A stretch of DNA of 64,000 bases. Source: Paenirhodobacter hankyongi. Lineage in GTDB: Bacteria > Pseudomonadota > Alphaproteobacteria > Rhodobacterales > Rhodobacteraceae. The position numbers and the translations under genes were made by a program. Below are positions 1-8,416 of this stretch, in pieces. Below the pieces are notes generated by a model. That model was not told the origin of the DNA, made no database searches, and saw nothing but the letters and a program-made list of their open reading frames with translations. Every line of letters starts with the position of its first letter. The stretch's first letter is position 1. The stretch covers positions 124,001 through 188,000 of the forward strand of contig NZ_RCHI01000004.1 in the NCBI RefSeq assembly GCF_003664585.1, in the 5' to 3' direction.

Positions 1-2
1 GC

Positions 3-431
3 GGGCTGTGCTACTCGATCTTCGCGCAGGCCGGCGCCTATGACGACACCGGGATGATCACCATTTATGCCGGCACTTCCGAGGAGGAGGTGGCGAGCCT
101 TGCCGCATTGACCATCGACGAGCTGAAGCGCGCGGCCGAGGACATGACCGAGGCCGAGGTGGCGCGGGCGCGCGCGCAGATGAAGGCGGGGATGCTGATG
201 GGGCTTGAAAGCCCGTCGAGCCGGGCCGAGCGTCTGGCGCGCAATCTGGCCGTCTGGGGCCGGGTGCCGCCGCTCGACGAGATCGCGGGTCTGATCGACG
301 CGGTCAGCACCGCCGATGTGCGCCGCTATGGCGAGGAGATGATCACCCGGGACCGCACCGCGCTTGCCCTCTATGGGCCCGCGGCCAGCGCCCCGGATCT
401 TGCGGGGTTGCGCCAGAGGCTCGCCGCCTGA
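3..431 (+). CDS. M16-family zinc peptidase, C-terminal part (cut by window start)
   Basis: The open frame runs in from the left edge and ends at 431, giving about 142 residues. The visible part matches the C-terminal domain of M16 (insulinase/mitochondrial processing peptidase-like) peptidases: a small-residue-rich GLCYSIFAQAGAYDDTG segment followed by a helical stretch ending in a typical 'LAGLRQRLA' tail. The HxxEH zinc motif would lie in the missing N-terminal half, so activity cannot be judged. The stop codon overlaps the start of the next gene by one base (TGATG), which suggests translational coupling to the acetyltransferase. Family call is by sequence pattern only; an inactive partner subunit of a peptidase pair is also possible. 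Confidence 0.8.
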   Translation, partial: GLCYSIFAQAGAYDDTGMITIYAGTSEEEVASLAALTIDELKRAAEDMTEAEVARARAQMKAGMLMGLESPSSRAERLARNLAVWGRVPPLDEIAGLIDAVSTADVRRYGEEMITRDRTALALYGPAASAPDLAGLRQRLAA

Positions 432-1015
432 TGCTCGTCCGTCGCCGGAAGCCGAAGGTCGAGACGGAACGCATGACGCTCCGCCTGCCGATGCATTCGG
501 ACTACCGGGACTGGGCGCTGCTGCGCGAGGAAAGCCGGGCCTTCCTGACGCCGTGGGAGCCCGCCTGGTCGCCCGATCACCTCGGGCGCAAGGCCTTCAC
601 CAACCGTGTCTACTGGGCGGCGCGGGCGGAGAGCGCGGGCACGGCGCTGCCCTTCTTCCTGATCCGGCGCGAGGACGGGCGCGTCCTTGGCGCGATCACC
701 CTCGACAACATCCGCCGCGGCCCGGCGCAGGCCGGCACCATCGGCTACTGGATCGGCGAGCGTTATGCCCGGCAGGGCTACATGCGCGAGGCGATCCGCG
801 CCGTCGTGCATCACGCCTTCCACGTCCTCGACCTGAGCCGGGTCGAGGCCGCCTGCCTGCCCGAAAATGCCGCCTCGCGCGGGGCGCTGGAGAAATCGGG
901 GTTCAAATACGAGGGCGTGGCGCAAAGCTATCTGCAGATCAACGGCCGCTGGCGCAACCACGTGCTCTATTCCAACCTGCGCACCGACCGGCGCGGGCGC
1001 ACCGACATCGGCTGA
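431..1015 (+). CDS. GNAT N-acetyltransferase, RimJ/RimL type
   Basis: A 194-residue protein of the usual size for RimJ/RimL-type acetyltransferases, which transfer acetyl from acetyl-CoA to protein N-termini or small amines. The acetyl-CoA binding motif A is seen as GTIGYWIGERYARQGYMREA, followed by 'LDLSRVEAACLPENAASRGALEKSGFKYEG', where the Asn and the 'EKSGF' segment are standard for the family. The N-terminal 'TERMTLRLPMHSDYRDW' also fits. The start overlaps the stop of the M16 peptidase by one base. Substrate unknown; ribosomal-protein acetylation is only the family default. Confidence 0.85.
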   Translation: MLVRRRKPKVETERMTLRLPMHSDYRDWALLREESRAFLTPWEPAWSPDHLGRKAFTNRVYWAARAESAGTALPFFLIRREDGRVLGAITLDNIRRGPAQAGTIGYWIGERYARQGYMREAIRAVVHHAFHVLDLSRVEAACLPENAASRGALEKSGFKYEGVAQSYLQINGRWRNHVLYSNLRTDRRGRTDIG

Positions 1016-1053
1016 GACGGCCCCGGCGGGCCCGACAGAAGAAGGAGACCGCG

Positions 1054-2451
1054 ATGCTGACCCCGGCAGATCAGGCATTTCTCGACCGGCTGCGCGCCGA
1101 GGGCGTCGAGGTGGGCGAGGCCGAACCGCGTTACCTCGAGGAGCCGCGCGGGCGCTGGCCGGGGCGCGCCGCGGGCGTGGCGCGGCCGCATTCGACGGCC
1201 GAGGTGGCGCGGGTGCTGCGCGCGGCCGCGGCGGCGCGGGTGGCGGTGGTGCCCTATGGCGGCGGCACCGGGCTTGTCGGCGGGCAGGTCAAGGGCGAGG
1301 GCCCGCTGCCGCTGGTGCTCAGCCTCGAGCGGATGACGGCGCTGCGCGCGATCGACCCGCAAAGCCTGGTGGTCGAGGCGGGGGCGACGCTGCAATCGGT
1401 GCAGGAGGCGGCGCAGACGGTGGGGCGGCTCTTCCCGCTGACCATCGCCGCGCAGGGCACGGCGCAAATCGGCGGGTGCCTGTCGACCAACGCGGGCGGC
1501 GTGCATGTGCTGCGCTATGGCAATGCCCGTGCGCTCTGCCTTGGCCTCGAGGCGGTCCTGGCCGACGGCACGGTCTGGAACGGGCTCACCCGGCTCAGGA
1601 AGGACAACACCGGCTATGACCTGCGCGATCTGCTGATCGGTGCCGAAGGGACGCTCGGCGTGATCACCGCGGCGGCGCTGCGGCTCTTCGAGCCGCCGGC
1701 GGTCGAGGGCCTTGCCTTCTTCGCGCTGCCGTCGCCCGCCGCCGCCGTGGCGCTTCTCGGTCTGGCGCAGGGCCGCTTTGCCGGCTGTGTCTCGGCCTTC
1801 GAACTGATCTCGCGGCAGGGCCTGTCCTTCCTGCGCGAGGTCGGGCCCGAGGTTCACATGCCCTTTGCCGAAGACCCGGACTGGATGGTGCTGATCGAGC
1901 TTGGCCTGCCCGCCGGCATGGACGCCGAGGCGGCCTTTGCCGAGCTCTTCGAGGCGGCGGACGATCTGGTTCTCGATGCGGTGATCGCGCAATCGGGTGC
2001 GCAGGCCGCGCAGATGTGGGAGCTGCGCGAGAGCCTGCCGCTTGCCAACCGCCGCATCGGCGCGATCTCGAGCCATGACATCTCGGTGCCGGTGGCCGCG
2101 ATCCCCGATTTCGTCGCCGAGGCGGGCGCGATGCTCGCCGCCATGGGCGCTTTCCGCATCAACTGTTTCGGCCATGTCGGGGACGGCAACCTGCATTACA
2201 ACGTCTTCCCGGCGCCGGGGCGGAACCGCGGCGAATACGACGCGCAGAAGGATGCGGTGAAGACCGCGGTGCATGACCTCGTGGTGCGCGGCTACAACGG
2301 TTCGGTCTCGGCCGAGCATGGCATCGGCCGGCTCAAGGTCGGCGACCTCGAGCGTTACGCCGATCCGGCGAAGCTGACGATGATGCGCGCGATCAAGACG
2401 GCGCTTGATCCCTTGGGCATCCTGAACCCCGGCGCGGTGCTGCGCGATTGA
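1054..2451 (+). CDS. FAD-binding oxidoreductase, GlcD / D-lactate dehydrogenase family
   Basis: A 465-residue FAD-linked 2-hydroxyacid dehydrogenase. The start at 1054 is preceded by a clear AAGGAG ribosome site at 1041-1046; the open frame extends further upstream but overlaps the acetyltransferase. The PCMH-type FAD domain shows VVPYGGGTGLVGG and 'SLVVEAGATLQSVQ'; further on 'TIAAQGTAQIGGCLSTNAGG' and 'GAEGTLGVITAAALRLF' are typical. The C-terminal domain has 'HVGDGNLHYNVF' and 'SAEHGIGRLKVGDL', carrying the conserved substrate/metal-site histidines. Relatives oxidise D-lactate, glycolate or D-2-hydroxyglutarate; the sequence alone does not separate these. Confidence 0.88.
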   Translation: MLTPADQAFLDRLRAEGVEVGEAEPRYLEEPRGRWPGRAAGVARPHSTAEVARVLRAAAAARVAVVPYGGGTGLVGGQVKGEGPLPLVLSLERMTALRAIDPQSLVVEAGATLQSVQEAAQTVGRLFPLTIAAQGTAQIGGCLSTNAGGVHVLRYGNARALCLGLEAVLADGTVWNGLTRLRKDNTGYDLRDLLIGAEGTLGVITAAALRLFEPPAVEGLAFFALPSPAAAVALLGLAQGRFAGCVSAFELISRQGLSFLREVGPEVHMPFAEDPDWMVLIELGLPAGMDAEAAFAELFEAADDLVLDAVIAQSGAQAAQMWELRESLPLANRRIGAISSHDISVPVAAIPDFVAEAGAMLAAMGAFRINCFGHVGDGNLHYNVFPAPGRNRGEYDAQKDAVKTAVHDLVVRGYNGSVSAEHGIGRLKVGDLERYADPAKLTMMRAIKTALDPLGILNPGAVLRD

Positions 2452-2455
2452 GGGC

Positions 2456-2986
2456 TCAGGCGCCCTCGAACTCGCACAGCACGCTGATCGGCAGGCCGAG
2501 GCTTTCGAGGAGCTTGCGGCCACCGAGTTCCGGCAGGTCGACGATGAAGGAACAGCCGACGATCTCGCCGCCAAGCCGCTCGATCAGCTGCGTGCCGGCG
2601 CGGCAGGTGCCGCCGGTGGCCAGCAGGTCGTCGACGATCAGCACCTTCTCGCCGGGCGCGATCGCGTCCTCGTGGATCTCCATGATCGCCTCGCCGTATT
2701 CGAGCTTGTAGGCCTGGCTGATCGTCGCACCGGGCAGCTTGCCCTTCTTGCGCACCGGCACGAAGCCCTTCGAGAGCTGATGCGCGATCGCGCCGCCGAG
2801 GATGAAGCCGCGCGCCTCGAGCCCCACCACCTTGTCGATCTGCTCGCCGGCCCAGGGGGTCAGCATCTGGTCGACCGCCATGCGGAAGCCCTTCGGATCG
2901 GCAAAGAGCGTGGTGACATCGCGAAACAGGATCCCCTCATGCGGGAAGTCGGCGATGGTGCGGATGTAATCCTTGACGGTTTTCAT
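2456..2986 (-). CDS. apt: Adenine phosphoribosyltransferase
   Basis: A 176-residue cytosolic enzyme converting adenine and PRPP to AMP. The PRPP-binding loop [13 protein letters not shown] lies at about residues 115-127, and the N-terminal '[15 protein letters not shown]' segment and '[14 protein letters not shown]' are diagnostic. Length is normal for the family. Its start overlaps the stop of mtnP by four bases, so the two are translationally coupled. The pairing makes sense: MtnP releases adenine from methylthioadenosine and Apt salvages it. Only a few bases separate its 3' end from the convergent oxidase gene, and no terminator hairpin fits there. Confidence 0.97.
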   Translation of the reverse strand: MKTVKDYIRTIADFPHEGILFRDVTTLFADPKGFRMAVDQMLTPWAGEQIDKVVGLEARGFILGGAIAHQLSKGFVPVRKKGKLPGATISQAYKLEYGEAIMEIHEDAIAPGEKVLIVDDLLATGGTCRAGTQLIERLGGEIVGCSFIVDLPELGGRKLLESLGLPISVLCEFEGA

Positions 2987-3861
2987 TCTTGGCCTTTCAG
3001 GACGCGGCCCATCACGGGCATCAGCTGGGCGACGAGCGCGGGGTCGCGCTTCGCCGGATGGGTCATGATCGCGCTGTCGAGCGCGTGGGTGCAGCCCGCG
3101 GCGCAGTCCACGGCGGGGCCGGCGATACGGGCGGGGAGTGCCGCGACGAGGGCGCGGGCCTTGTCGGCATTGGCGATCGCCGTGGCCACCACCTGCGCCA
3201 CGTCGACGGCGTCATGCTCGGGGTGCCAGCAGTCGTAATCGGTGATCATCGCGATGCAGGCATAGCAGAGCTCGGCCTCGCGGGCGAGCTTGGCCTCGGG
3301 CATGCCGGTCATGCCGATCACGTCGGCCCCCCAGCTGCGATAGAGCCGGCTTTCGGCGAGCGTCGAGAATTGCGGCCCCTCCATCGCGACATAGGTGCCG
3401 CCCTCGTGCACGGTCAGGCCGAGGTCCCGCGCCGCGCCCGCGCAGAGCGCTGAAAGGCGCGCGCAGGTCGGGTGCGCGAAGGGGACATGGCCGACGAGAC
3501 CCGGTCCGAAGAAGCTTTTCTCGCGCGCGAAGGTGCGGTCGATATACTGGTCGACGATCAGGAAATCGCCTGGCGCATAGGCCTCCTTCAGCGAGCCCAC
3601 GGCCGAGACGGCGATGAGGTCGGTCACGCCGAGGCTCTTCATCGCGGCGATATTGGCGCGGTAGGGCACGGTGGTGGGCGTGTGCACATGGCCGCGGCCG
3701 TGGCGCGGCAGGAAGACCATCTCGACCCCGCCGAGCGTGCCGGTCAGCACCGCGTCCGAGGGGGCACCGAAGGGCGTGTCGACCGTGACCCAGGCCGCGT
3801 TCTCGAGCCCGGCGATCTCGTAGACGCCCGAGCCGCCGATCACCCCGATCTTCCGTTCCAT
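2983..3861 (-). CDS. mtnP: S-methyl-5'-thioadenosine phosphorylase
   Basis: A 292-residue phosphorylase that splits 5'-methylthioadenosine, a by-product of polyamine and homoserine-lactone synthesis, into adenine and methylthioribose-1-phosphate. Visible family marks are [11 protein letters not shown] (residues 6-16, phosphate loop), '[11 protein letters not shown]' (about 157-167) and 'IGMTGMPEA' (about 182-190), the last two lining the base and ribose pocket. First gene of the two-gene mtnP-apt operon. Its start is preceded by GGAGAGGG (on the minus strand, near 3866-3873). Confidence 0.96.
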   Translation of the reverse strand: MERKIGVIGGSGVYEIAGLENAAWVTVDTPFGAPSDAVLTGTLGGVEMVFLPRHGRGHVHTPTTVPYRANIAAMKSLGVTDLIAVSAVGSLKEAYAPGDFLIVDQYIDRTFAREKSFFGPGLVGHVPFAHPTCARLSALCAGAARDLGLTVHEGGTYVAMEGPQFSTLAESRLYRSWGADVIGMTGMPEAKLAREAELCYACIAMITDYDCWHPEHDAVDVAQVVATAIANADKARALVAALPARIAGPAVDCAAGCTHALDSAIMTHPAKRDPALVAQLMPVMGRVLKGQE

Positions 3862-3946
3862 CGCCCTCTCCTTGCTGCTGCGCGGCGAAGATTAGGCGCC
3901 TGGCGCGGGCAAGAAAAGGGCGGATTGCAGGAGGAGGCGGGGAAGG

Positions 3947-4010
3947 GAGGGGGCGCTGCCCCCTCGGCCCCCTGGGCCTCACCCCCGGGATATTTGGGGC
4001 AATTGGAAGC
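3947..4010. repeat. Dispersed repeat, copy 1: GC hairpin plus GGGATATTTGRGGCAATTGG motif
   Basis: A perfect 8-bp stem GAGGGGGC-GCT-GCCCCCTC (3947-3965) is followed after 14 bases by a C-rich run and GGGATATTTGGGGCAATTGG then AAGC (3980-4010). The same architecture occurs at 52897-52964. It sits in the 165-bp gap between the start of mtnP and the end of the flavin reductase gene, where it could end flavin reductase transcription. Copy relationship is seen directly; function is inferred. Confidence 0.7.
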
Positions 4011-4026
4011 GGGAAGCGGTCGTGCC

Positions 4027-4626
4027 TCAGCCCCCCTGCGGGCGGTCGAGCTCGAAGGTGTCGCGCACCGCGGCGTAATCCTTGTAGCCGAGCCGGCTGA
4101 GCCGGTCGGGCGGCAGATAACGGCTATCGGTCAGACAATCGGGACGGATGTGGATGCCGGTCACCTCGCCATGGATCAGGAAGTTCGACTTGCCGAGCAG
4201 CGGGATCACCTGCACCAGCCGGCATTCGAGGGCGGCCGGGGCCTGCGCGACGCGCGGGCAGTCGATGGTCTCGCACTCGGCCTTCTCGAGGCCCGCGACG
4301 GCGAACTCGTCCGTTCCCGCGGGCAGCGGGGCCGAGGAGGCGTTCATCGGCCCGATCAGCTCGGAGGAGACGAGGTTGACGCAGAACACCCCGCTTTCGC
4401 GGATCTGCGCGAGGCTGTCCTTGGTGTCGCCGCGGTCGGGTTTCGCCGCGGTCGAGGCGAAGACCACCTGCGGCGGGGTATAGGCGACGGCGTTGAAGAA
4501 GGAATAGGGGGCGAGATTGTCGCCGAGACTGCCGCGCGTCGCGATCCAGCCGATCGGGCGCGGCGCGACGATCGCGTTGAACGGGTTGTGCGGCAGGCCG
4601 TGGCCATCGGCGGGGCGGTAGAACAT
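4027..4626 (-). CDS. Flavin reductase family protein (FMN-binding split barrel)
   Basis: A 199-residue protein of the flavin reductase-like split-barrel family, which uses NAD(P)H and FMN or acts as the reductase part of two-component systems. Typical segments are 'NAIVAPRPIGWIATR', 'NLAPYSFFNAVAYTPPQVVFAS' and 'KDSLAQIRESGVFCVNLV', matching the FMN-binding strand and loops. It is a stand-alone gene read away from the acetyltransferase at 4703. No monooxygenase partner is visible next to it, so its physiological electron acceptor is unknown. Confidence 0.88.
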   Translation of the reverse strand: MFYRPADGHGLPHNPFNAIVAPRPIGWIATRGSLGDNLAPYSFFNAVAYTPPQVVFASTAAKPDRGDTKDSLAQIRESGVFCVNLVSSELIGPMNASSAPLPAGTDEFAVAGLEKAECETIDCPRVAQAPAALECRLVQVIPLLGKSNFLIHGEVTGIHIRPDCLTDSRYLPPDRLSRLGYKDYAAVRDTFELDRPQGG

Positions 4627-4702
4627 GGCAGCGGGGGTCCCTTTGATTTGAACCTGACATTATCGCGTGTTAGGCGCGTCTGACGAGGGATTCGGGGGCG
4701 CC

Positions 4703-5188
4703 ATGTATCAGCTCGAGGAAGAGACCGAGGCCGACTGGTGGGAAGTCGAGGCGCTTTATGACCTGTGCTTCGCGCCGGGGCGCACGGCGCTGTCCTCCTA
4801 TCGGTTGCGCGACGGCGTCGAGAAGGTCCATCCGCTGTGCCTGACGCTGCGCGAGGACGGGGTGCTGGCCGCCGTCATCCGCTACTGGCCGGTGAAGGTC
4901 GGCGGGCAGCGCGTGCTGCTGCTGGGCCCGGTCGCCGTGCACCCGACCCGGCAGGGCGAGGGGCTCGGGGGCATCCTGATGCACGAAAGCCTGGCCGAGG
5001 CGCGCCGGCTCGGCTGGGAGCGGGTGCTGCTGGTCGGCGATCTGCCCTATTACCAGCGCTTCGGCTTCTGGAAGATCGACGGCGTGATCATGCCGCCGCC
5101 GACCAACCCCGAGCGCGTCCTGGCGCTTGAATTGCAGCCCGGCGCCTGGGAGGGCGTGCGCGGCCCGGTGGAAAAGTTCACCGCCTGA
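4703..5188 (+). CDS. GNAT N-acetyltransferase, YhbS-like
   Basis: A 161-residue acetyltransferase. The ATG at 4703 is preferred over an in-frame GTG at 4667 because the family alignment begins at MYQLEEETEADW and a GAGGGA-type ribosome site lies just before it. Motif A is seen as 'LLGPVAVHPTRQGEGLGGIL', and 'VLLVGDLPYYQRFGFWK' matches the YhbS/putative acetyltransferase subgroup. Substrate unknown. It is followed after a 48-base gap by the EcsC-family gene on the same strand, so the two may be co-transcribed. Confidence 0.85.
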   Translation: MYQLEEETEADWWEVEALYDLCFAPGRTALSSYRLRDGVEKVHPLCLTLREDGVLAAVIRYWPVKVGGQRVLLLGPVAVHPTRQGEGLGGILMHESLAEARRLGWERVLLVGDLPYYQRFGFWKIDGVIMPPPTNPERVLALELQPGAWEGVRGPVEKFTA

Positions 5189-5236
5189 TTGGCGCCGGCC
5201 CGCCGCGCCCCCATATCGGGCGAAACGGAGGATGCG

Positions 5237-5998
5237 ATGCCGCCTGAGATCCTGTTGCCCGTCACCGATCCGAAGCTCGTGACCGAGCTCGATGCCCTTG
5301 CCCGGCGCCACCGTGGTGCCTCTGGCCCGGTGATGCAGGTGCTGGGCTTTCTCGGCGGCTCGGCCGAGGGGCTGGTGAACCGGCTGCCGGCGGGCGTGCG
5401 CACGGGGCTCGAGGGCGCGACCGAGCGTGCGCTCGACACCGCGATGGCGGCGGCGAGCCGCTCGCGCGGCGTGGTGGCGGACCGGCCCGACTGGGTGAAC
5501 ACGGCGCTTGCCACCGCCATGGGCGCGGCGGGCGGTTTCGGCGGGCTGCCCGGGGCGCTGGCGGAGCTGCCCTTCACCGTGACCATGCTGCTGCGCGCGA
5601 TTCAGGGCATCGCGGCCGAGCACGGCTTCGACCCGGCCTCGGACGAGGTGCGGCTTGAATGCCTGCGCGTCTTCGCCTCGGCCGGGCCGCTCGCGCGTGA
5701 CGATGGCACCGACATGGGCTTCTTCACTGCCAAGGTGACGATCACCGGCGCCGGGCTCTCGGGGCTGATCGCCCGCGTCGCGCCGCGGCTGTCGGTGGTG
5801 CTGGGCGAGAAGCTTGCCGCGCAGACGGCGCCGGTGCTGGGCGCGGTGGCGGGCGCCGCGGTCAACTATGCCTTCACCAGCTATTACCAGGAAATCGCTC
5901 GGGTGCATTTCGGCCTCAAGCGCCTTGCCCGCGACAGCGGCGAGGACGAGGGGCTTCTGCGCGAGGAACTGGTGGCGCGGATCACCGCCAGACGCTGA
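5237..5998 (+). CDS. EcsC family protein
   Basis: A 253-residue protein matching the EcsC family, named after a Bacillus protein linked to the EcsAB ABC transporter but of unknown biochemical role. The start at 5237 follows CGGAGG at 5226-5231. Glycine/alanine-rich segments 'ALATAMGAAGGFGGLPGALAELPFTVTMLLRAIQGIAAEHG', 'GLSGLIARVAPRLSVVLGEKLAAQ' and 'VLGAVAGAAVNYAFTSYYQEIARVHF' are characteristic, and could contact the membrane. No ABC transporter lies nearby, so the name says little about function here. Confidence 0.85.
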   Translation: MPPEILLPVTDPKLVTELDALARRHRGASGPVMQVLGFLGGSAEGLVNRLPAGVRTGLEGATERALDTAMAAASRSRGVVADRPDWVNTALATAMGAAGGFGGLPGALAELPFTVTMLLRAIQGIAAEHGFDPASDEVRLECLRVFASAGPLARDDGTDMGFFTAKVTITGAGLSGLIARVAPRLSVVLGEKLAAQTAPVLGAVAGAAVNYAFTSYYQEIARVHFGLKRLARDSGEDEGLLREELVARITARR

Positions 5999-6026
5999 AA
6001 AAGGCGCCTCCGGCGGGAGCATTTCC

Positions 6027-6083
6027 ACCAGGAAAAGCCCGGGGCTCCGGGGCTCCGAAGACCGCGAGGGGGCTTTTCCTGGT
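6027..6083. terminator. Long inverted repeat between convergent genes
   Basis: ACCAGGAAAAGCCC (6027-6040) and its exact reverse complement GGGCTTTTCCTGGT (6070-6083) form a 14-bp perfect stem around a 29-base loop. It lies between the convergent EcsC-family gene and ptsP, so it can serve as a two-way transcription terminator. The unusually long stem and GC-rich loop suggest a dispersed palindromic element rather than a minimal terminator. Confidence 0.6.
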
Positions 6084-6126
6084 CAAAATCCTCGTCTTCC
6101 CCCCACCGCCCGGGCGGCGTGGGGGC

Positions 6127-8367
6127 TCAGAGCGTGGCGAGATAGGCCATCACCGCGGGGCGCACGCTTTGCGCCCCGGCCTTTCGCGCCTCGAGGATCA
6201 CGCGGCGCAGCGCGTCGAGATCGGCACGGCGGATCAGGTGCTTGACCGGGCCGATCGAGGCCGGGCGCATGCTGAGCGTGCGGATGCCGAGCGCGGCGAA
6301 GGTCAGCGCCTCGACCGGGCGGCCGGCATCCTCGCCGCAGAAGCTGAGCGCGGTATGCGAGACGTCGCAGCGCGCGATGATCCGCTCGATGAAGGTCAGG
6401 AAGGCGCTGTCGAGCGTGTCATAGCGGCGCCGCACGCGTTCGTTCTCGCGGTCGGCGGCGAAGAAGAACTGCTTCAGGTCGTTGCCGCCGATCGAGATGA
6501 AATCGCAGGCCTCGAAGAAGCTGTCGGGGGCGAAGGCGAGCGAGGGCGTTTCCAGCATCGCGCCGATCTTCAGCTTGGCGGGCACCGGGCGGCCGCGCGC
6601 GGCCTCGCGGTCGCGTTCGTGCAAGAGCGCGGCCTTCGCCTCGTGGAACTCGTCGGGGGTGGCGATGAAGGGGAACATCACCGAGAGCGGCCGCCCCTCG
6701 GCGGCGCGCAACAGCGCCTGCAGCTGCATCCGCAAGACGCCCGGCTTGTCGAGTCCGACGCGGATCGCGCGCCAGCCCATGGCCGGGTTCGGCTCGTCTT
6801 GCGGCTTCATGTAGGGCAGGACCTTGTCCGAGCCGATGTCGAGCGTGCGGAACTGCACGTGCTTGCCATCGGCCGCGTCCATCACCCGTTTGTAGAGCGC
6901 GGCGAGTTCCCCGCGCCGCGGCACGCGCGAGCGGATCAGGAACTGCAGCTCGGTGCGGAACAGCCCGACGCCATCGGCGCCCGAGCTCATCAGCGAGGGC
7001 AGGTCGGCCATCAGACCGGCGTTCATCATCAGCGACACGGTCTTGCCCGAGAGGTCGATGGCGGGCAGATCGCGCAGGTCGGCGTAGCGCTTCTGCGCCT
7101 CGGCGGCCATCGCGATCTTGTCGCGGAAGGCGGCGGCGACGCTTTCCTCGGGGCGCAGGTGCACGATGCCCTGATCGCCGTCGACAAGGATCTGGTCGCC
7201 GTTCAGCGCCTCGGTGGTGATGCGCTTGGCGTGGATCACCAGCGGAATCGCCAGCGCCCGCGCGACGATCGCGGCGTGGGAGCCGACCGAACCCTCTTCC
7301 AGCACCACGCCCTTCAGCTGCCGGCCATAGTCCAGAAGCTCGGCCGGGCCGATGTTGCGCGCGATCAGGACCGGATTCTCGGGCAGTTCCGCCCCGGTGT
7401 CGCGGCCCTGGCCGGTCAGCAGGCGCAGCAGCCGGTTCGACAGGTCGTCGAGGTCATGCAGCCGCTCGCGCAGATAGGGGTCGGGCGATTGCTCGAGCCG
7501 GGCGCGGGCGCTCGACTGTTCCTTCTCGACCGCCGCCTCGGCAGACAGGCCAAGCGCGATGTCCTCGCCCATCCGCCGCACCCAGCCCCGGGAATGCGCC
7601 AGCATCTTGTAGGCCTCGAGGATCTGGCGCTGGTCCTTGTCCATCGCCACCGAGGCGGTGAGCATCTCGTCGATCTGGGCCTGCAGCGAGGTCACCGCCT
7701 CGATCAGGCGCGCCTGCTCGGCTTCGGGATCGTCGCCCACCGGGTTCGTCACCACGACGCGCGGCTCGTGCAGCCAGACCCGGCCCTCGGCCGCGCCCTC
7801 CTGGCCGGTGGCGCCGCGGAACATGACGGGGAAGCGATGCGTAGCGCCGATGCCGTTGTGCTCGCCGGTGAAGGCGCCCAGCTCGGTCATCTCGGCCAGC
7901 ACCATCGCCACGACCTCGAGGCCATAGACCTCGTCGTCGGAAAACTCGCGCGCCTCGCGCGACTGCACGACCAGCACGCCGAGCCGTTCGCCCACGCGCT
8001 GGATCGGTACGCCGAGGAAGCTCGAATAGATCTCTTCGCCGGTCTCGGGCATGTAGCGGAAGCCGGGCTCGGAAGGCGCGTTACCGGTGTTCACCGGCGC
8101 CCCGGTGCGGGCGACTCGGCCGACGAGACCCTCGCCAAGCCGCATCCGCGTGTGATGCACCGAATCCGGGTTGAGCCCCTCGGTCGCGCACAGCTCGAGC
8201 GTTTCCGGGTCGCGGAAGAGATAGATCGAGCACACATGCGTGCCCATCGAATCCGCGATCAGGCTGGTGATGCGGTCGAGCCTGTCCTGCCCCCCGCCCG
8301 GGGTGGCAAGCGTATCCCGCAGACGCCGCAACAGGTTGCGGCTGTCGCTCTCGCTGCGATCCGGCAT
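6127..8367 (-). CDS. ptsP: Phosphoenolpyruvate-protein phosphotransferase, nitrogen PTS enzyme I (EI-Ntr)
   Basis: A 746-residue EI-Ntr. Residues about 20-170 form a GAF domain ('ADSMGTHVCSIYLFRD...'), the region that senses glutamine in characterised EI-Ntr proteins. Then come the PTS EI domains: the phospho-histidine segment GSVGSHAAIVARALAIP near residue 345, and the PEP-binding barrel with 'GVGLFRTELQFLI', 'FRTLDIGSDK' and 'FISIGGNDLKQFFFAADREN'. Full length is normal for the family. EI-Ntr passes phosphate from PEP to NPr and EIIA-Ntr, coupling nitrogen status to potassium, carbon or stress control. It follows lysC on the same strand, a pairing common in alphaproteobacteria. Confidence 0.96.
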   Translation of the reverse strand: MPDRSESDSRNLLRRLRDTLATPGGGQDRLDRITSLIADSMGTHVCSIYLFRDPETLELCATEGLNPDSVHHTRMRLGEGLVGRVARTGAPVNTGNAPSEPGFRYMPETGEEIYSSFLGVPIQRVGERLGVLVVQSREAREFSDDEVYGLEVVAMVLAEMTELGAFTGEHNGIGATHRFPVMFRGATGQEGAAEGRVWLHEPRVVVTNPVGDDPEAEQARLIEAVTSLQAQIDEMLTASVAMDKDQRQILEAYKMLAHSRGWVRRMGEDIALGLSAEAAVEKEQSSARARLEQSPDPYLRERLHDLDDLSNRLLRLLTGQGRDTGAELPENPVLIARNIGPAELLDYGRQLKGVVLEEGSVGSHAAIVARALAIPLVIHAKRITTEALNGDQILVDGDQGIVHLRPEESVAAAFRDKIAMAAEAQKRYADLRDLPAIDLSGKTVSLMMNAGLMADLPSLMSSGADGVGLFRTELQFLIRSRVPRRGELAALYKRVMDAADGKHVQFRTLDIGSDKVLPYMKPQDEPNPAMGWRAIRVGLDKPGVLRMQLQALLRAAEGRPLSVMFPFIATPDEFHEAKAALLHERDREAARGRPVPAKLKIGAMLETPSLAFAPDSFFEACDFISIGGNDLKQFFFAADRENERVRRRYDTLDSAFLTFIERIIARCDVSHTALSFCGEDAGRPVEALTFAALGIRTLSMRPASIGPVKHLIRRADLDALRRVILEARKAGAQSVRPAVMAYLATL

Positions 8368-8416
8368 CGACCTCGCGCGCCCCGCTTCTTGTGCTCAGGG
8401 GCCTGACCCGGTCAGA

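Noticed and set aside
967-2574. Leftward frame opposite the FAD-linked oxidase
   Set aside because: Composition of a shadow frame; the plus-strand gene has all family motifs and a good ribosome site.
6169-8406. Long frame on the plus strand opposite ptsP
   Set aside because: His/Arg/Gly-rich shadow of a highly conserved gene; such antisense frames are expected at this GC content.
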